Shown piece after piece: positions 7,740 through 16,652 of a DNA stretch of 64,000 bases (the first letter of the stretch is position 1; every line of letters starts with the position of its first letter). This stretch comes from Mesorhizobium sp. WSM4311. Its GTDB lineage: Bacteria; Pseudomonadota; Alphaproteobacteria; Rhizobiales; Rhizobiaceae. The translations under genes and the position numbers were made by a program. The notes below the pieces were generated by a model that was not told the DNA's origin, made no database searches, and saw only the letters and a program-made list of their open reading frames with translations. The DNA lies in the NCBI RefSeq assembly GCF_002295115.1, contig NZ_NSFV01000019.1, positions 44,399-108,398 of the forward strand, given 5' to 3'.

Positions 7740-8896
7740 GGATAGCGGTTCTCGGCGGCCTCGGCCTGCAAGGCCGCGCGGCCATCGCCGATCTCGTCGC
7801 CAGTGGTGTCGAGGAGGTGACCTGCGTCGATACCGCGCCGGATGGCGCGGCCCGGCTGGCTGATCTGACCGACCTTTCCCGCGTGCGTTTCGTCATGCCC
7901 AAGGGTGCGATCGGACCGGCGCTTGCCGGTGTGCTGGCGGACGCCGACGCCGTCATCGATTTGCTGCCGCAGCCGCTGATGCGCGAGGCGGTGCAAGCCG
8001 CCATCGCGACCCGCACGCCGCTGGTCACCACCAATTATGCCAAGACCATCGCCGACCTGGCGCCGGAAGCCGAACGGGCCGGTGTATCGATCATGACCGA
8101 ATGCGGGCTCGATCCCGGCATCGACCTCGTGCTTTACGCCCGCGCCGCGAAACAGTTCGACGCGATCGCATCAATCGATTCCTATTGCGGCGGCATTCCC
8201 GAGCCGAAGGCGATGGCCAAGCCGCTTTGCTACAAGGTGAGCTGGAACTTCGACATGGTCCTGGTCAGCCAGAACCGCGACAGCGTGATGATCGAGGACG
8301 GCAAGCGCGTCGCCGTGCCCGCAGCCCGCCAGCACGACAGTCCTTTCATCCATGAGATCGAGGTCGCCGGCCTCGGCCGGCTGGAAGCCTTCCCCAATGG
8401 CGATGCGCTGCATTATGTCGAGATGCTTCCTGCGGCCAAAGGGCTGCGCCGCTCCGGCCGCTACACGTTGCGCTGGCCGGGATGGTCGGCCTTCTGGGCG
8501 CCGCTGAAGGAGCTCGGCTTCCTCTCCGAGGACAAGGTGCCCGGCACCTCCAGCAGCCCGCGCGAATTCCTCGGCCGGCTGCTCGGCCCGCAACTGCAAT
8601 ATCGCCCCGGCGAGAAGGACCTTTGCGTGATGCGCAATGTCTTTTCCGGCCTCCAAGGCGGCCGCGCCAAGACCGTGACATCCGATTTGATCATCGAGCG
8701 CGACCTGGCGTCGGGCCTGTTCGGCATGAGCCTCGGCGTCGGCTACCCCGCCAGCATCGTGGCGCAGATGCTGGCGCGGCGCGAGATCATCACGCCGGGC
8801 TTTTTGAACCCGCTGCTCGACGTGCCCGACGAAGCCTTCTTCGAGGAATTGGCCAAACGCGGCATCAAGGTTGCCGAGACGGTGGCCTGGGACTGA
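7736..8896 (+). CDS. Saccharopine-dehydrogenase-family enzyme, lysine-6-dehydrogenase-like
   Basis: A 386-residue NAD(P)-dependent oxidoreductase. The Rossmann motif is at the N terminus (RIAVLGGLGLQGRAAIADL), and the middle has TECGLDPGIDLVLY and SYCGGIP, which are characteristic of lysine 6-dehydrogenase and saccharopine-reductase-like proteins, followed by a C-terminal domain. The ATG overlaps the Lrp stop by four bases. The likely reaction is oxidative deamination of lysine or a related basic amino acid, with the downstream importer supplying substrate. The family assignment is firm. The substrate is inferred from context. Confidence 0.88.
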   Translation: MRIAVLGGLGLQGRAAIADLVASGVEEVTCVDTAPDGAARLADLTDLSRVRFVMPKGAIGPALAGVLADADAVIDLLPQPLMREAVQAAIATRTPLVTTNYAKTIADLAPEAERAGVSIMTECGLDPGIDLVLYARAAKQFDAIASIDSYCGGIPEPKAMAKPLCYKVSWNFDMVLVSQNRDSVMIEDGKRVAVPAARQHDSPFIHEIEVAGLGRLEAFPNGDALHYVEMLPAAKGLRRSGRYTLRWPGWSAFWAPLKELGFLSEDKVPGTSSSPREFLGRLLGPQLQYRPGEKDLCVMRNVFSGLQGGRAKTVTSDLIIERDLASGLFGMSLGVGYPASIVAQMLARREIITPGFLNPLLDVPDEAFFEELAKRGIKVAETVAWD

Positions 8897-8990
8897 GGAT
8901 TTTCGAACGGCCCGCCGGCAAACGGCGTCGCCGCTCAAAAAAGAGCCCAAGGGAATCCGCGGGCAAACAACGACAGGGAGGAATGCCAGA

Positions 8991-9797
8991 ATGAAGATTG
9001 CCAGACTTTTCATCGCCGGAAGACTTTTCATCGCCGGACTTGCGCTCGCGGGCCTGACCGCTGCCGCCAGCGCCGGAACGCTGGACGAGATCACCAAGCG
9101 CGGCGAATTGCGCGTCGCCGTGCAGACGCAAGGACCGCCCTTCTCGCTGGTCGGCGCCAATGGCGAACGCACCGGCAGTTCGGTCGAACTCGCCGAACTG
9201 ATGGCCAAGGAAATGGGTGTGAAGATCACCTTCCTCGACTTCGACTGGGACGGCCTGATCCCGGCGCTCTTGTCCGGCAAGGCCGATCTCCTGGTCGCCG
9301 ACATGACGCCGACGCTGGCGCGCGGCATGAAGGTCGCCTTCACCACGCCTTACATGTACACGGGCAGCACCGTCTTCACCAAGGCCGACAGCAAGTTCAA
9401 GACCACCGAGGACTGCAAAGCCAAGGGCACCAAGATCGCCGTGCTGCTCGGCGCCACCGGCGAGAAGGAAGCCAAGGCCGCCTTCCCCGATGCCGACATC
9501 AAGAGCTACAAGGGCGGCGGTCCGCTGCTGCTCGACGCGGTCAACAACGGCCAGGCCGATTGCGGCGTCAATGACGTCTCGGCGGTCAAGGGCCAGTCGA
9601 CCGCCTACCCGGCCGGCACCTTCACCATCATGCCGGACCTCTTGTCGAAGGAGCCGCTTGCCTTCGCCACCCGCTATGACGAGCCGGACCTGCTGGTCTG
9701 GATGAACCTGTTCCTCAACCAGGTCACCATCGACGGCCGCCTGCAGAAGAACCTCGACTACTGGGTCAATTCCGACGCCTGGAAGAAAGACCACTAA
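8991..9797 (+). CDS. Amino-acid ABC transporter periplasmic substrate-binding protein
   Basis: A 268-residue family-3 (GlnH/HisJ-type) binding protein. The signal peptide is residues 1 to about 26 and ends near AAASA. The mature part starts with TLDEITKRGELRVAVQTQGPPFS, and DGLIPALLSGKADLLVADM is typical of the family. AGGGAGGA precedes the ATG at 8991; the longer upstream frame is not coding. The signal peptide contains an exact 18-base tandem duplication. It is the first transport gene after the dehydrogenase and is separated from the permeases by a repeat-rich hairpin region. Confidence 0.93.
   Translation: MKIARLFIAGRLFIAGLALAGLTAAASAGTLDEITKRGELRVAVQTQGPPFSLVGANGERTGSSVELAELMAKEMGVKITFLDFDWDGLIPALLSGKADLLVADMTPTLARGMKVAFTTPYMYTGSTVFTKADSKFKTTEDCKAKGTKIAVLLGATGEKEAKAAFPDADIKSYKGGGPLLLDAVNNGQADCGVNDVSAVKGQSTAYPAGTFTIMPDLLSKEPLAFATRYDEPDLLVWMNLFLNQVTIDGRLQKNLDYWVNSDAWKKDH
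9003..9038 (+). repeat. 18-bp perfect tandem duplication inside the signal-peptide coding region
   Basis: AGACTTTTCATCGCCGGA occurs twice back to back (9003-9020 and 9021-9038). It adds six in-frame residues, repeating RLFIAG, to the hydrophobic core of the signal peptide. The lack of any mismatch points to a recent slippage event. Confidence 0.9.
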
Positions 9798-9802
9798 ATT
9801 GG

Positions 9803-9943
<141 letters not shown>

Positions 9944-9955
9944 ACCGCCGCGCTC

Positions 9956-10627
9956 ATGCTCGAAAATTTCAGTTTCCGCACCATCGTCGAATACCTGCCG
10001 CTGTTCGGGCAGGGCCTGGTCACGACCGTCTGGCTGTCGGCGATCTCCTTTGTCGGCGCGCTCCTCGTCGGCATCGCGCTGTGCGCCATGAATTTGCAGC
10101 GCGGCTGGTTGTTTCGCGCGCCGGCCAAGGCCTATATCGACGCCGTGCGCGCCACGCCCTTGCTGGCGCAGCTCTATTTCCTCTATTTCGGCCTGCCCCG
10201 GCTCGGCTTCGTGCTGCCGGAACTCGTCGTCGGCATCCTCGCTTTGTCATTGAACAGCGGCGCCTATATCGCTGAAATCATTCGCGCCGGCATCCTGTCG
10301 ATCCCGCGCGGCCAAGTCGAGGCCAGCGTCGCCTCCGGCATGACCTACACGCAGCGCATGCGCCTGGTCGTCCTGCCGCAAGCCTTCAAGGTGACGATCC
10401 CGCCGCTGCTCGGCCAGGCGATCGTGCTGGTCAAGGATTCCGCGCTTCTGTCGCTGATCTCGGTCGCCGAGCTGACGCGTGCCGGGCAGTTGCTCGCCTC
10501 CGATCGTTTCATGCCGGCGGAAGGCTTTCTCACCATCGCCGCCTTCTATTTGCTGCTCTACTACGGCCTGAAGGCACTGGCCGGTCTCTCCGGCCGCTGG
10601 CTCGGCACGGCGGGGGCGCGGACATGA
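9956..10627 (+). CDS. Amino-acid ABC transporter permease (HisM/GlnP type)
   Basis: A 223-residue inner-membrane protein with about five hydrophobic segments. The family loop that contacts the ATPase is clear (GQVEASVASGMTYTQRMRLV followed by LPQAF), and the TM1/TM2 layout and DAVRATPLLAQLYFLYFGLP match polar amino-acid permeases. It begins just after the repeat region and overlaps the next permease gene by four bases (ATGA), so the two half-permeases are made together. Confidence 0.93.
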   Translation: MLENFSFRTIVEYLPLFGQGLVTTVWLSAISFVGALLVGIALCAMNLQRGWLFRAPAKAYIDAVRATPLLAQLYFLYFGLPRLGFVLPELVVGILALSLNSGAYIAEIIRAGILSIPRGQVEASVASGMTYTQRMRLVVLPQAFKVTIPPLLGQAIVLVKDSALLSLISVAELTRAGQLLASDRFMPAEGFLTIAAFYLLLYYGLKALAGLSGRWLGTAGART

Positions 10628-11298
10628 TGTGGCAGCAATTCGTCAGCCTCGCCGGCTCTTATCCGCTGGCCCTGCGCGGCCTCGGCATGACCGTGGTGCT
10701 GTCGCTGATCAGCCTGGTGCTCGGCACCTTGCTCGGCTTCGGTCTCGGCATCTTGCGCACCGGCGGCAGCCGGCTACTCTCCAGCGTCATCGGCGCCTGG
10801 GTCGACCTCATCCGCGGCACGCCGTTCCTGGTGCAGATCTTCCTGATCTTCTTCATCCTGCCGGAGTTCGGTATCGAGCTCGACGCCTTCACCGCCGGCG
10901 TCATCGCGCTGACCAATCTCGCCGCCTGCTTCATCTGCGAGATCGTCGCCGCAGGCATCCGCTCGGTTCCATCAGGTCAGGTCGAGGCGGCGCTGGCGTC
11001 CGGCCTGTCGCGCTGGCAGCGCATGCGCCAGGTGGTGCTGCCGCAGGCGATGCGCATCGTGCTGCCGCCGCTGGTCGGGCAATATGTGCTCTTGATCAAG
11101 GATTCTTCCGTTGTCTCGGCCATCGGCCTGACCGACCTCACCCGCGTCGGCTGGCTGGTGGTGCAGCGTGTGCCCAACGGCCTGCTGGTCTTCTTCCTGG
11201 TCGGCGTCGGCTATTTCATCGTCTGCTATCCGCTGATCATGCTGGCCCGCCGGCTAGAACGCCGCATGGGTGCGGCGCATGGCGAGGTGCAGCTGTGA
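10624..11298 (+). CDS. Amino-acid ABC transporter permease, second subunit
   Basis: A 224-residue paralogue of the preceding permease with the same plan: DLIRGTPFLVQIFLIFFILP near the second membrane span, and the coupling loop GQVEAALASGLSRWQRMRQV then LPQAM. It starts inside the stop of the first permease and its own stop overlaps a GTG (11295) in the ATPase frame. With the first permease it would form the heterodimeric membrane channel. Confidence 0.93.
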   Translation: MMWQQFVSLAGSYPLALRGLGMTVVLSLISLVLGTLLGFGLGILRTGGSRLLSSVIGAWVDLIRGTPFLVQIFLIFFILPEFGIELDAFTAGVIALTNLAACFICEIVAAGIRSVPSGQVEAALASGLSRWQRMRQVVLPQAMRIVLPPLVGQYVLLIKDSSVVSAIGLTDLTRVGWLVVQRVPNGLLVFFLVGVGYFIVCYPLIMLARRLERRMGAAHGEVQL

Positions 11299-11324
11299 CA
11301 TCGAACCCCAAAGGGCCAAGCAAT

Positions 11325-12098
11325 ATGACCAAAGCGGGCATGACCCAACCAGGCCTGACCAAGACCGGCATGATCGACTTTCGCGACGTCAACAAATGGT
11401 TCGGCGCGCTCAACGTGCTCAGGGATATCACGCTCAGCGTCGAGCCGCGCGAAGTGGTCGTCGTCTGCGGCCCGAGCGGCTCGGGCAAGAGCACGCTGAT
11501 CCGCTGTATCAACGGGCTGGAGACGATCAAGGACGGCCACCTCATCGTCGACGGCCAACGCGTCGGCGACCCCGCCACCAACATGACGCAGCTGCGCACC
11601 GAGATCGGTTTCGTCTTCCAGTCCTTCAACCTCTACCCGCACAAGACCGCGCTCGAAAACGTCACGCTGGCCCCGATCCATGTCCGCAAGATCCCGCGCG
11701 CCGAGGCCGAACAGGCCGGGCGCGAACTGCTGGCCAAGGTCGGCTTGGCCGACAAGGTCAACGCCTATCCGGCACAGCTCTCCGGCGGCCAGCAGCAGCG
11801 CGTGGCGATCGCGCGTTGCCTCGGCATGCGGCCCAAGATCATGCTGTTCGACGAACCGACTTCCGCCCTCGACCCGGAAATGATTTCGGAAGTGCTCGAC
11901 GTCATGGTGGCGGTCGCCGAGGAAGGCATGACCATGATGGTGGTGACGCACGAGATGGGCTTTGCCCGCAAGGTCGCCCAGCGCGTCGTGTTCATGGATG
12001 CTGGCGCCATCGTCGAAAGCGGCACGCCCGACGAGTTCTTCTCACACCCCAAGACCGACCGCAGCCGCGCCTTCCTGAGCAAGATTCTCAGGCATTGA
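11325..12098 (+). CDS. Amino-acid ABC transporter ATP-binding protein (GlnQ/HisP type)
   Basis: A 257-residue ABC ATPase: Walker A GPSGSGKST, Q-loop near FVFQSFNLYPH, signature LSGGQQQR, Walker B IMLFDEPTSALDPE and the switch His in VVTHEMG. The ATG at 11325 has AAAGGG before it. A GTG at 11295 overlapping the permease stop, and ATGs at 11340 and 11370, are alternatives. It completes the importer whose other parts start at 8991. Confidence 0.94.
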   Translation: MTKAGMTQPGLTKTGMIDFRDVNKWFGALNVLRDITLSVEPREVVVVCGPSGSGKSTLIRCINGLETIKDGHLIVDGQRVGDPATNMTQLRTEIGFVFQSFNLYPHKTALENVTLAPIHVRKIPRAEAEQAGRELLAKVGLADKVNAYPAQLSGGQQQRVAIARCLGMRPKIMLFDEPTSALDPEMISEVLDVMVAVAEEGMTMMVVTHEMGFARKVAQRVVFMDAGAIVESGTPDEFFSHPKTDRSRAFLSKILRH

Positions 12099-12216
12099 CG
12101 GCGGCGACCGTCGGCTTTGCGGTGCAACCGCTCTGTAAGCCGTTAGGGCCATCGTACCGGGCGAGCGGCTGCCCTTCCGCTGCGGGCGAAAGGGCAAACC
12201 GTCTGCGATGGGCGGC

Positions 12217-13332
12217 TCAGGCCGCCGTCGGGTAATCCGTATAGCCCCTGGCGTCGCCGCCGTAGAACGTCGCCTTGTCGGGGACGTTGAGTTCGGCATT
12301 GCGCTTCAGCCGGCTGACCAGGTCGGGATTGGCGATGAACAGCTTGCCGAACGCGACCAGGTCGGCATAGCCGTCCCCGACGGCCTTTTCGGCCAGTTCC
12401 TTGTCGTAGCCATTGTTCACCAGCCAGGCACCGGCGCCGCCGGCCTTGTGATAGGCGGCCTTGAGTTCTTCGTAATCGAACGGCTGGTGGCCCTGGCTGA
12501 AGTCGCGCGCGCCGCCGGTCGCGCCTTCGACGATGTGGATATAGGCAAGGCCACGGCTGCCCAGGCCCGCCACCACATGGTTGAACAGCGGCTGCGGATC
12601 GGCATCCGAAGTGTCGTTGGCGGGTGTCACCGGCGACAGCCTGATCCCGGTCCTGCCGGCGCCGACTGCGCCCGTGACCGCGTCGACCACCTCGAACAGG
12701 AAGCGCGTCCGGTTCTCGATCGACCCGCCATACGCATCGCCGCGATGGTTGGTGCCCGAACGCAGGAACTGGTCGATGAGATATCCGTTGGCGCCATGGA
12801 TCTCGACGCCGTCGAAACCCGCCACCTCGATCGCCGCCTTGGCGGCGCGGCGGAAATCATCGACGATGCCGGGGAGTTCGGCCGCATCGAGCGCGCGCGG
12901 CTCGGAGGTCTCGGCGAACTCGCCGCTGCCATCCGGCTTGACCAGGAACGTCTTGGAGTTTGCGCGGATCGCCGACGGCGCCACCGGCTTGCCGCTGCCG
13001 GGCTGCAATGTGTTGTGCGAGATGCGCCCGACATGCCAGAGCTGCACCACGATCTTGCCGCCGCCTCTATGGACGGCGTCGGTGACACGCTTCCAGCCGG
13101 CCAGCTGGTCCGCGCCATAGAGGCCGGGCACGTTGGCATAGCCCTGGCCCTGATGGCTGATGGCGGTGGCTTCGGTGACGATAAGACCAGCCGTGGCGCG
13201 CTGGCTGTAATAGGTCACCGAGAGGTCGCCGGGCACCGCATTGGGCGAGCGATTGCGCGTCAGCGGCGCCATGACGATGCGGTTCGCCAGCGTCAGGTCG
13301 CCGGCCCGCAAGGGATCAAACAGGGTAGTCAT
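12217..13332 (-). CDS. Old Yellow Enzyme family alkene reductase (NADH:flavin oxidoreductase)
   Basis: A 371-residue TIM-barrel flavoprotein of the NemA/xenobiotic-reductase class: LANRIVMAPLTRNRS near the N terminus, HGANGYLIDQFLRS with the flavin/substrate-binding His and Asn, and RTGIRLSP. It reduces activated C=C bonds, nitro compounds or reactive electrophiles with NAD(P)H. It lies 35 bases downstream of an ArsR-type gene on the same strand, so the two form an operon driven from the palindromic region at 13679-13698. Confidence 0.94.
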   Translation of the reverse strand: MTTLFDPLRAGDLTLANRIVMAPLTRNRSPNAVPGDLSVTYYSQRATAGLIVTEATAISHQGQGYANVPGLYGADQLAGWKRVTDAVHRGGGKIVVQLWHVGRISHNTLQPGSGKPVAPSAIRANSKTFLVKPDGSGEFAETSEPRALDAAELPGIVDDFRRAAKAAIEVAGFDGVEIHGANGYLIDQFLRSGTNHRGDAYGGSIENRTRFLFEVVDAVTGAVGAGRTGIRLSPVTPANDTSDADPQPLFNHVVAGLGSRGLAYIHIVEGATGGARDFSQGHQPFDYEELKAAYHKAGGAGAWLVNNGYDKELAEKAVGDGYADLVAFGKLFIANPDLVSRLKRNAELNVPDKATFYGGDARGYTDYPTAA

Positions 13333-13367
13333 GAGAAATGCCTTTCATGCATTCGGGGGGAGGATCG

Positions 13368-13658
13368 TCAGAGATCGGACAAGGCGGCCTGAAAGGCGGC
13401 GATGGTTTCTTCGTTGCGCTTGTAGAACACCCATTGGCCGACCCGACGCGTCGTCACGAGGTCGGCCGATGCCAGCGTCGCCAGATGCGCCGAGACGCTG
13501 GACTGCGCCAGGCCGCGATGGTCGAACTGGCTGGCGCAGACACCCATCTCGAGCGGATGCGCCTGCGCGGCGAAGTGCTGTTCAGGCTCCTTCAGCCAAG
13601 CCAGGACATCGCGTCGAAACGGATGCGCCAGTGCCTTCAATATGATGTCGCGGTCCAT
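13368..13658 (-). CDS. ArsR/SmtB-type winged-helix repressor
   Basis: A 96-residue protein with the ArsR fold: KALAHPFRRDVLAWL helix, the helix-turn-helix RGLAQSSVSAHLATLASADLV and the wing TTRRVGQWVFYKRNE. The ATG at 13658 fits GAGG five bases before it better than the GTG at 13664. Only one Cys is present (MGVCASQ), so a classic metal thiolate site is not obvious; a single reactive Cys could sense electrophiles. The gene heads an operon with an Old Yellow Enzyme and sits beside a palindrome, which suggests autoregulation. Confidence 0.9.
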   Translation of the reverse strand: MDRDIILKALAHPFRRDVLAWLKEPEQHFAAQAHPLEMGVCASQFDHRGLAQSSVSAHLATLASADLVTTRRVGQWVFYKRNEETIAAFQAALSDL

Positions 13659-13678
13659 CTTCACCTCGCATCGATCTC

Positions 13679-13698
13679 ACCCGATATATAGATCGGGT
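13679..13698 (-). promoter_or_regulatory. Palindrome, probable ArsR operator
   Basis: ACCCGAT (13679-13685) and ATCGGGT (13692-13698) are perfect inverted arms around ATATAG. It lies 21 bases before the ArsR start, over the likely promoter, where an autoregulating ArsR-type repressor would bind. Confidence 0.6.
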
Positions 13699-13828
13699 AG
13701 AGTCGATATGGCAGGAAATCCATGCTATTTTCGAAGGCAATTGGAGCAAGTTGGTCTCAGGACACGGCACGAATCCGCAAATAGCGCCGCCGGGCGCCAG
13801 CCTCCGCGGCGAATGCGCCGCCATCCCG

Positions 13829-14527
13829 TCAGGTGACCGACAGCACCTTGCCCGTATCGTGCTGGCGCACGAAATCCACATGGCTGCCGTCCCAGTGGTA
13901 GGAGTAGTGCCGGCCTTGTACCGGCACGGGGATGACGTCGGGCCAGAAGATGCCGATGCATTGCCCGTCGGGCATACGCACGCTGTTCCAGACAAGTCCA
14001 TCGCTGCCCCCTGCCCGTAGCGCCCTCCCCTCCGCCTGCGAGGCGGTGTAATCGTCGGGGTCGAGCACGCCGGGCACGGCGTTGACGTCGTCGAGGTCGC
14101 GGTCGACGCTGCCGATCAGCACGCGAAAGTCCGCCGTCCAGCCCGGATCCTCATTGGTGGCGCGCATGAAGTTCTGGTGGTGGTGGATGGTTTCGGCCAG
14201 CGCCACATCCTCGCTGTCGCCGGCATAATAGAGGCCGTAGCTGCCATCGGAAAAACGCCCGGGCCGCAGCGTCGAACAGTGCACGAAGGGCGCCATGACG
14301 AAGCTGGCGCCGGGGCCGGACACCCGCCTTGCCGCCGCGACCTTGCCGAGATCGCCGATCTCCAGCCGGATGCGCGGGTTGGTCTTCTCCTCGACGGCGG
14401 CCAGAGCCTCCCAGTCACGCGGATCGGCAATGTCCTCGAACAGGTCGATCGGCGGATGGATGGAGCGGATGATGCGAAACGTCTGGGGCCAGTGGACGCG
14501 GCGCCTGACCGCGAGCCCACTCACCAT
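13829..14527 (-). CDS. RES-domain toxin (NAD+-degrading family)
   Basis: A 232-residue protein with the RES fold: Arg91 in the GRFSDGSYGLYYAGD segment, Glu112 in DVALAET, and the Ser of SDGLVWNSVR, the residues for which the family is named. RES toxins consume NAD+ (phosphorolysis or hydrolysis) and arrest growth. The start at 14527 overlaps the antitoxin stop by seven bases (ATGGTGA); a GTG at 14524 is also possible. No disruption is seen, so the pair is probably functional. Confidence 0.92.
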   Translation of the reverse strand: MVSGLAVRRRVHWPQTFRIIRSIHPPIDLFEDIADPRDWEALAAVEEKTNPRIRLEIGDLGKVAAARRVSGPGASFVMAPFVHCSTLRPGRFSDGSYGLYYAGDSEDVALAETIHHHQNFMRATNEDPGWTADFRVLIGSVDRDLDDVNAVPGVLDPDDYTASQAEGRALRAGGSDGLVWNSVRMPDGQCIGIFWPDVIPVPVQGRHYSYHWDGSHVDFVRQHDTGKVLSVT

Positions 14528-14949
14528 GCACCACGCTCCGCATCGAGCCATTCGCGCATGGCGGCAAGGTCGGAGATTTCGCCGCGCAGCATCAGGTCGA
14601 GCGCCGACTGGCCGCCGAACGTGGCATTGGGCTTGCGGATCCAGGCATAGCCGCGCGCCGGCTCGGTGAAGAGATAGCGCAGGCCCTTGTGGATGCCCAT
14701 CAGATGCGCCATGCGGGTGCGCAGGTCGCGGTCGATCCTACCGATGCCGCCTTCCTTCCAGCGCGCCCCAGTCTTCCAACGTGCCCAGGTGCGCGCCGAC
14801 ATGCCGCCGAGCAGGATGCAGGCCTCGATGTCGGTGAGGTTCCACGCCTTGAACAGATTGACCGTGGTGCGCGCCAGCGCGCCGGCCTCTTCTTCCGAAA
14901 TGGCTGACCCGACCGCGGCCGGCGTCGTGACGATGGACTGAAGCTGCAT
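14521..14949 (-). CDS. Xre/MbcA-ParS-type antitoxin of the RES toxin
   Basis: A 142-residue protein with an Xre-like helical N-terminal part (ALARTTVNLFKAWNL, then DIEACILLGGMSARTWARWK) and the C-terminal DUF2384 toxin-binding region (LFTEPARGYAWIRKPNATFG, SALDLMLRG). The ATG at 14949 follows a promoter and operator region. Such antitoxins block the NAD+-binding cleft of RES toxins and repress the operon. Confidence 0.92.
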   Translation of the reverse strand: MQLQSIVTTPAAVGSAISEEEAGALARTTVNLFKAWNLTDIEACILLGGMSARTWARWKTGARWKEGGIGRIDRDLRTRMAHLMGIHKGLRYLFTEPARGYAWIRKPNATFGGQSALDLMLRGEISDLAAMREWLDAERGAW

Positions 14950-14960
14950 GTTGCTCACCC

Positions 14961-15001
14961 TGCTATTGGCAGAGATATAGCATGTATTTGCCAATTGGCA
15001 A
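14961..15001 (-). promoter_or_regulatory. Promoter and palindromic operator of the Xre/RES operon
   Basis: TTGCCAATTGGCAA at 14988-15001 is a perfect 14-base palindrome. A further TGCCAAT half-site lies near 14965-14971. On the minus strand TTGCCA and TATATC are 16 bases apart and make a plausible promoter with the palindrome over its -35 element. Confidence 0.6.
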
Positions 15002-15022
15002 GGATGAGACCTTAACAGACTT

Positions 15023-15189
15023 GGGTTCCTCGCCCCCACGAAGTGGGGGAGAGGTGGATCGGCGAAGCCGAGACGGAGCGGGGGATGGCGCGGCCCTAGG
15101 TGATTGAGCAGAAACATCCAGCGCCGCAGCCCCCTTTCCGACCGCTTCGCGGCCACCTCTCCCCCGCTTTGCGGGGGCGAGGAACCCAA
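15023..15189. repeat. Intergenic palindromic repeat with CCTCTCCCC arms
   Basis: The outer arms are inverted copies: GGGTTCCTCGCCCCC with GGGGGAGAGGTGG on the left, and CCACCTCTCCCCC with GGGGGCGAGGAACCC on the right. Each arm also holds its own small hairpin. The core (15052-15150) has no gene. The family differs from the element at 2066-2247. It separates the Xre/RES promoter from the end of the aldehyde dehydrogenase gene. Confidence 0.8.
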
Positions 15190-15218
15190 TTCCTGGAAGG
15201 TCGATGCTAAGGCCCTGC

Positions 15219-16652
15219 CTACTCCGCCGCCTCATACCCGGCGATGCCCTTGATCTCGAGGAAATCCTCGAGCCCGTATTCGGCGTATTCGCGGCCGTTG
15301 CCTGATTGCTTGTAGCCACCGAAGGGCAGGCCGGCGTCCCAGGCCGGGTAGTTGATGTAGACATTGCCCGAGCGCATGCGTGCCGCCACGTCGCGGGCCT
15401 TCTGGATGTCCTTGGCCTGGATGTAGGAGGCAAGGCCATAGACGGTGTCGTTGGCCTGTTCGACCGCCTGTTCGACCGTGTCATAGGGCAGGATCGCCAG
15501 CACCGGCCCGAAGATTTCCTCGCGCGCGATGCGCATGTCGTGGGTGACGTCGGCGAACACAGTCGGCCTGACATAGTAGCCGCGGTTGAGTTCGGCCGGG
15601 CGGCCGGGGCCGCCGGCGACCAGCGTCGCCCCCTCGTCGATGCCGGCCTGGATCAGGTCCTGGATCTTGTCGAACTGGACCTGGCTGACGACGGGGCCAA
15701 GCTTGGTGTTGGCGCCATCGGCGGGGCCGACCACGAATTTTTCCGCCGCCGCCTTGGCATAACCGGCGGCCTCGTCATGGCGCTCGCGCGGCACGAACAT
15801 GCGGGTCGGCGCATTGCAGGACTGGCCGCTATTGCCGAAGCAGCCGGCGACACCCTTGGTGACGGCGCGGGCGAGGTCGACATCCGGGAACAGGATGTTG
15901 GCCGACTTGCCGCCCAGTTCCTGGTGCACGCGCTTGACCGTGTCGGCGGCGGCCTTGGCCACCAATATGCCGGCCCGCGTCGAGCCGGTGAACGACATCA
16001 TGTCGACGTCGGGATGGCTGGACAGCGCCTGGCCTACGCCGGGGCCGTCGCCATTGACGAGATTGAACACACCCTTCGGCACGCCGGCCTCATCGATGAT
16101 CTCGGCGAAGATGATGGCGTCGAGCGGCGCAATTTCCGACGGCTTCAGCACCATGGTGCAGCCGGCGGCAAGTGCCGGGCCGACCTTGCAGGTGATCTGG
16201 TTCAGCGGCCAGTTCCACGGCGTGATCAGGCCGACGACGCCGATCGGTTCCTTGACGATCAGCGAGGCCCCCTTGACGTGACGAAACTGGAAGGTCTTCA
16301 GCGTCTCCGCCATCTTCTCCAGATGCGCCAGCCCGACGCCAACCTGGCTGTCGAGCGCCATCTGGCGCGGCGCGCCCATTTCGCGCGACACGGCGAGCGC
16401 CAGGTCCCTGGAGCGCTTCTTGTAGACCTCGATGACGCGGTTCAGCATGTCGAGGCGTTCTTCGACCGAGGTGAAGCCGAACGTATTGAAGGCGCGCCTG
16501 GCGGCGGCCACCGCCTTGTCGACATCGGCCTTGGAACCCAGCGAGATCCGCGCGAAAACATCCTCATTCGACGGATCGATGACATCGAGTGTGTTGGGCA
16601 CGACAGGATCGACCCACGCACCGTCGATATAGAACTGCAGATTGTGTGGCAT
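15219..16652 (-). CDS. NAD(P)-dependent aldehyde dehydrogenase
   Basis: A 477-residue ALDH: PWNWPLNQITCKVGPALAAG cofactor region, the catalytic Glu in HQELGGKSAN and the catalytic Cys in GNSGQSCNAPTRM. It ends with the usual LPFGGYKQSGNGRE and EIK motifs. The start at 16652 has GGAG a few bases before it. It oxidises an aldehyde to an acid in the cytoplasm; the substrate cannot be told. It stands alone, downstream of the GNAT/ACT pair with a 174-base gap. Confidence 0.94.
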   Translation of the reverse strand: MPHNLQFYIDGAWVDPVVPNTLDVIDPSNEDVFARISLGSKADVDKAVAAARRAFNTFGFTSVEERLDMLNRVIEVYKKRSRDLALAVSREMGAPRQMALDSQVGVGLAHLEKMAETLKTFQFRHVKGASLIVKEPIGVVGLITPWNWPLNQITCKVGPALAAGCTMVLKPSEIAPLDAIIFAEIIDEAGVPKGVFNLVNGDGPGVGQALSSHPDVDMMSFTGSTRAGILVAKAAADTVKRVHQELGGKSANILFPDVDLARAVTKGVAGCFGNSGQSCNAPTRMFVPRERHDEAAGYAKAAAEKFVVGPADGANTKLGPVVSQVQFDKIQDLIQAGIDEGATLVAGGPGRPAELNRGYYVRPTVFADVTHDMRIAREEIFGPVLAILPYDTVEQAVEQANDTVYGLASYIQAKDIQKARDVAARMRSGNVYINYPAWDAGLPFGGYKQSGNGREYAEYGLEDFLEIKGIAGYEAAE

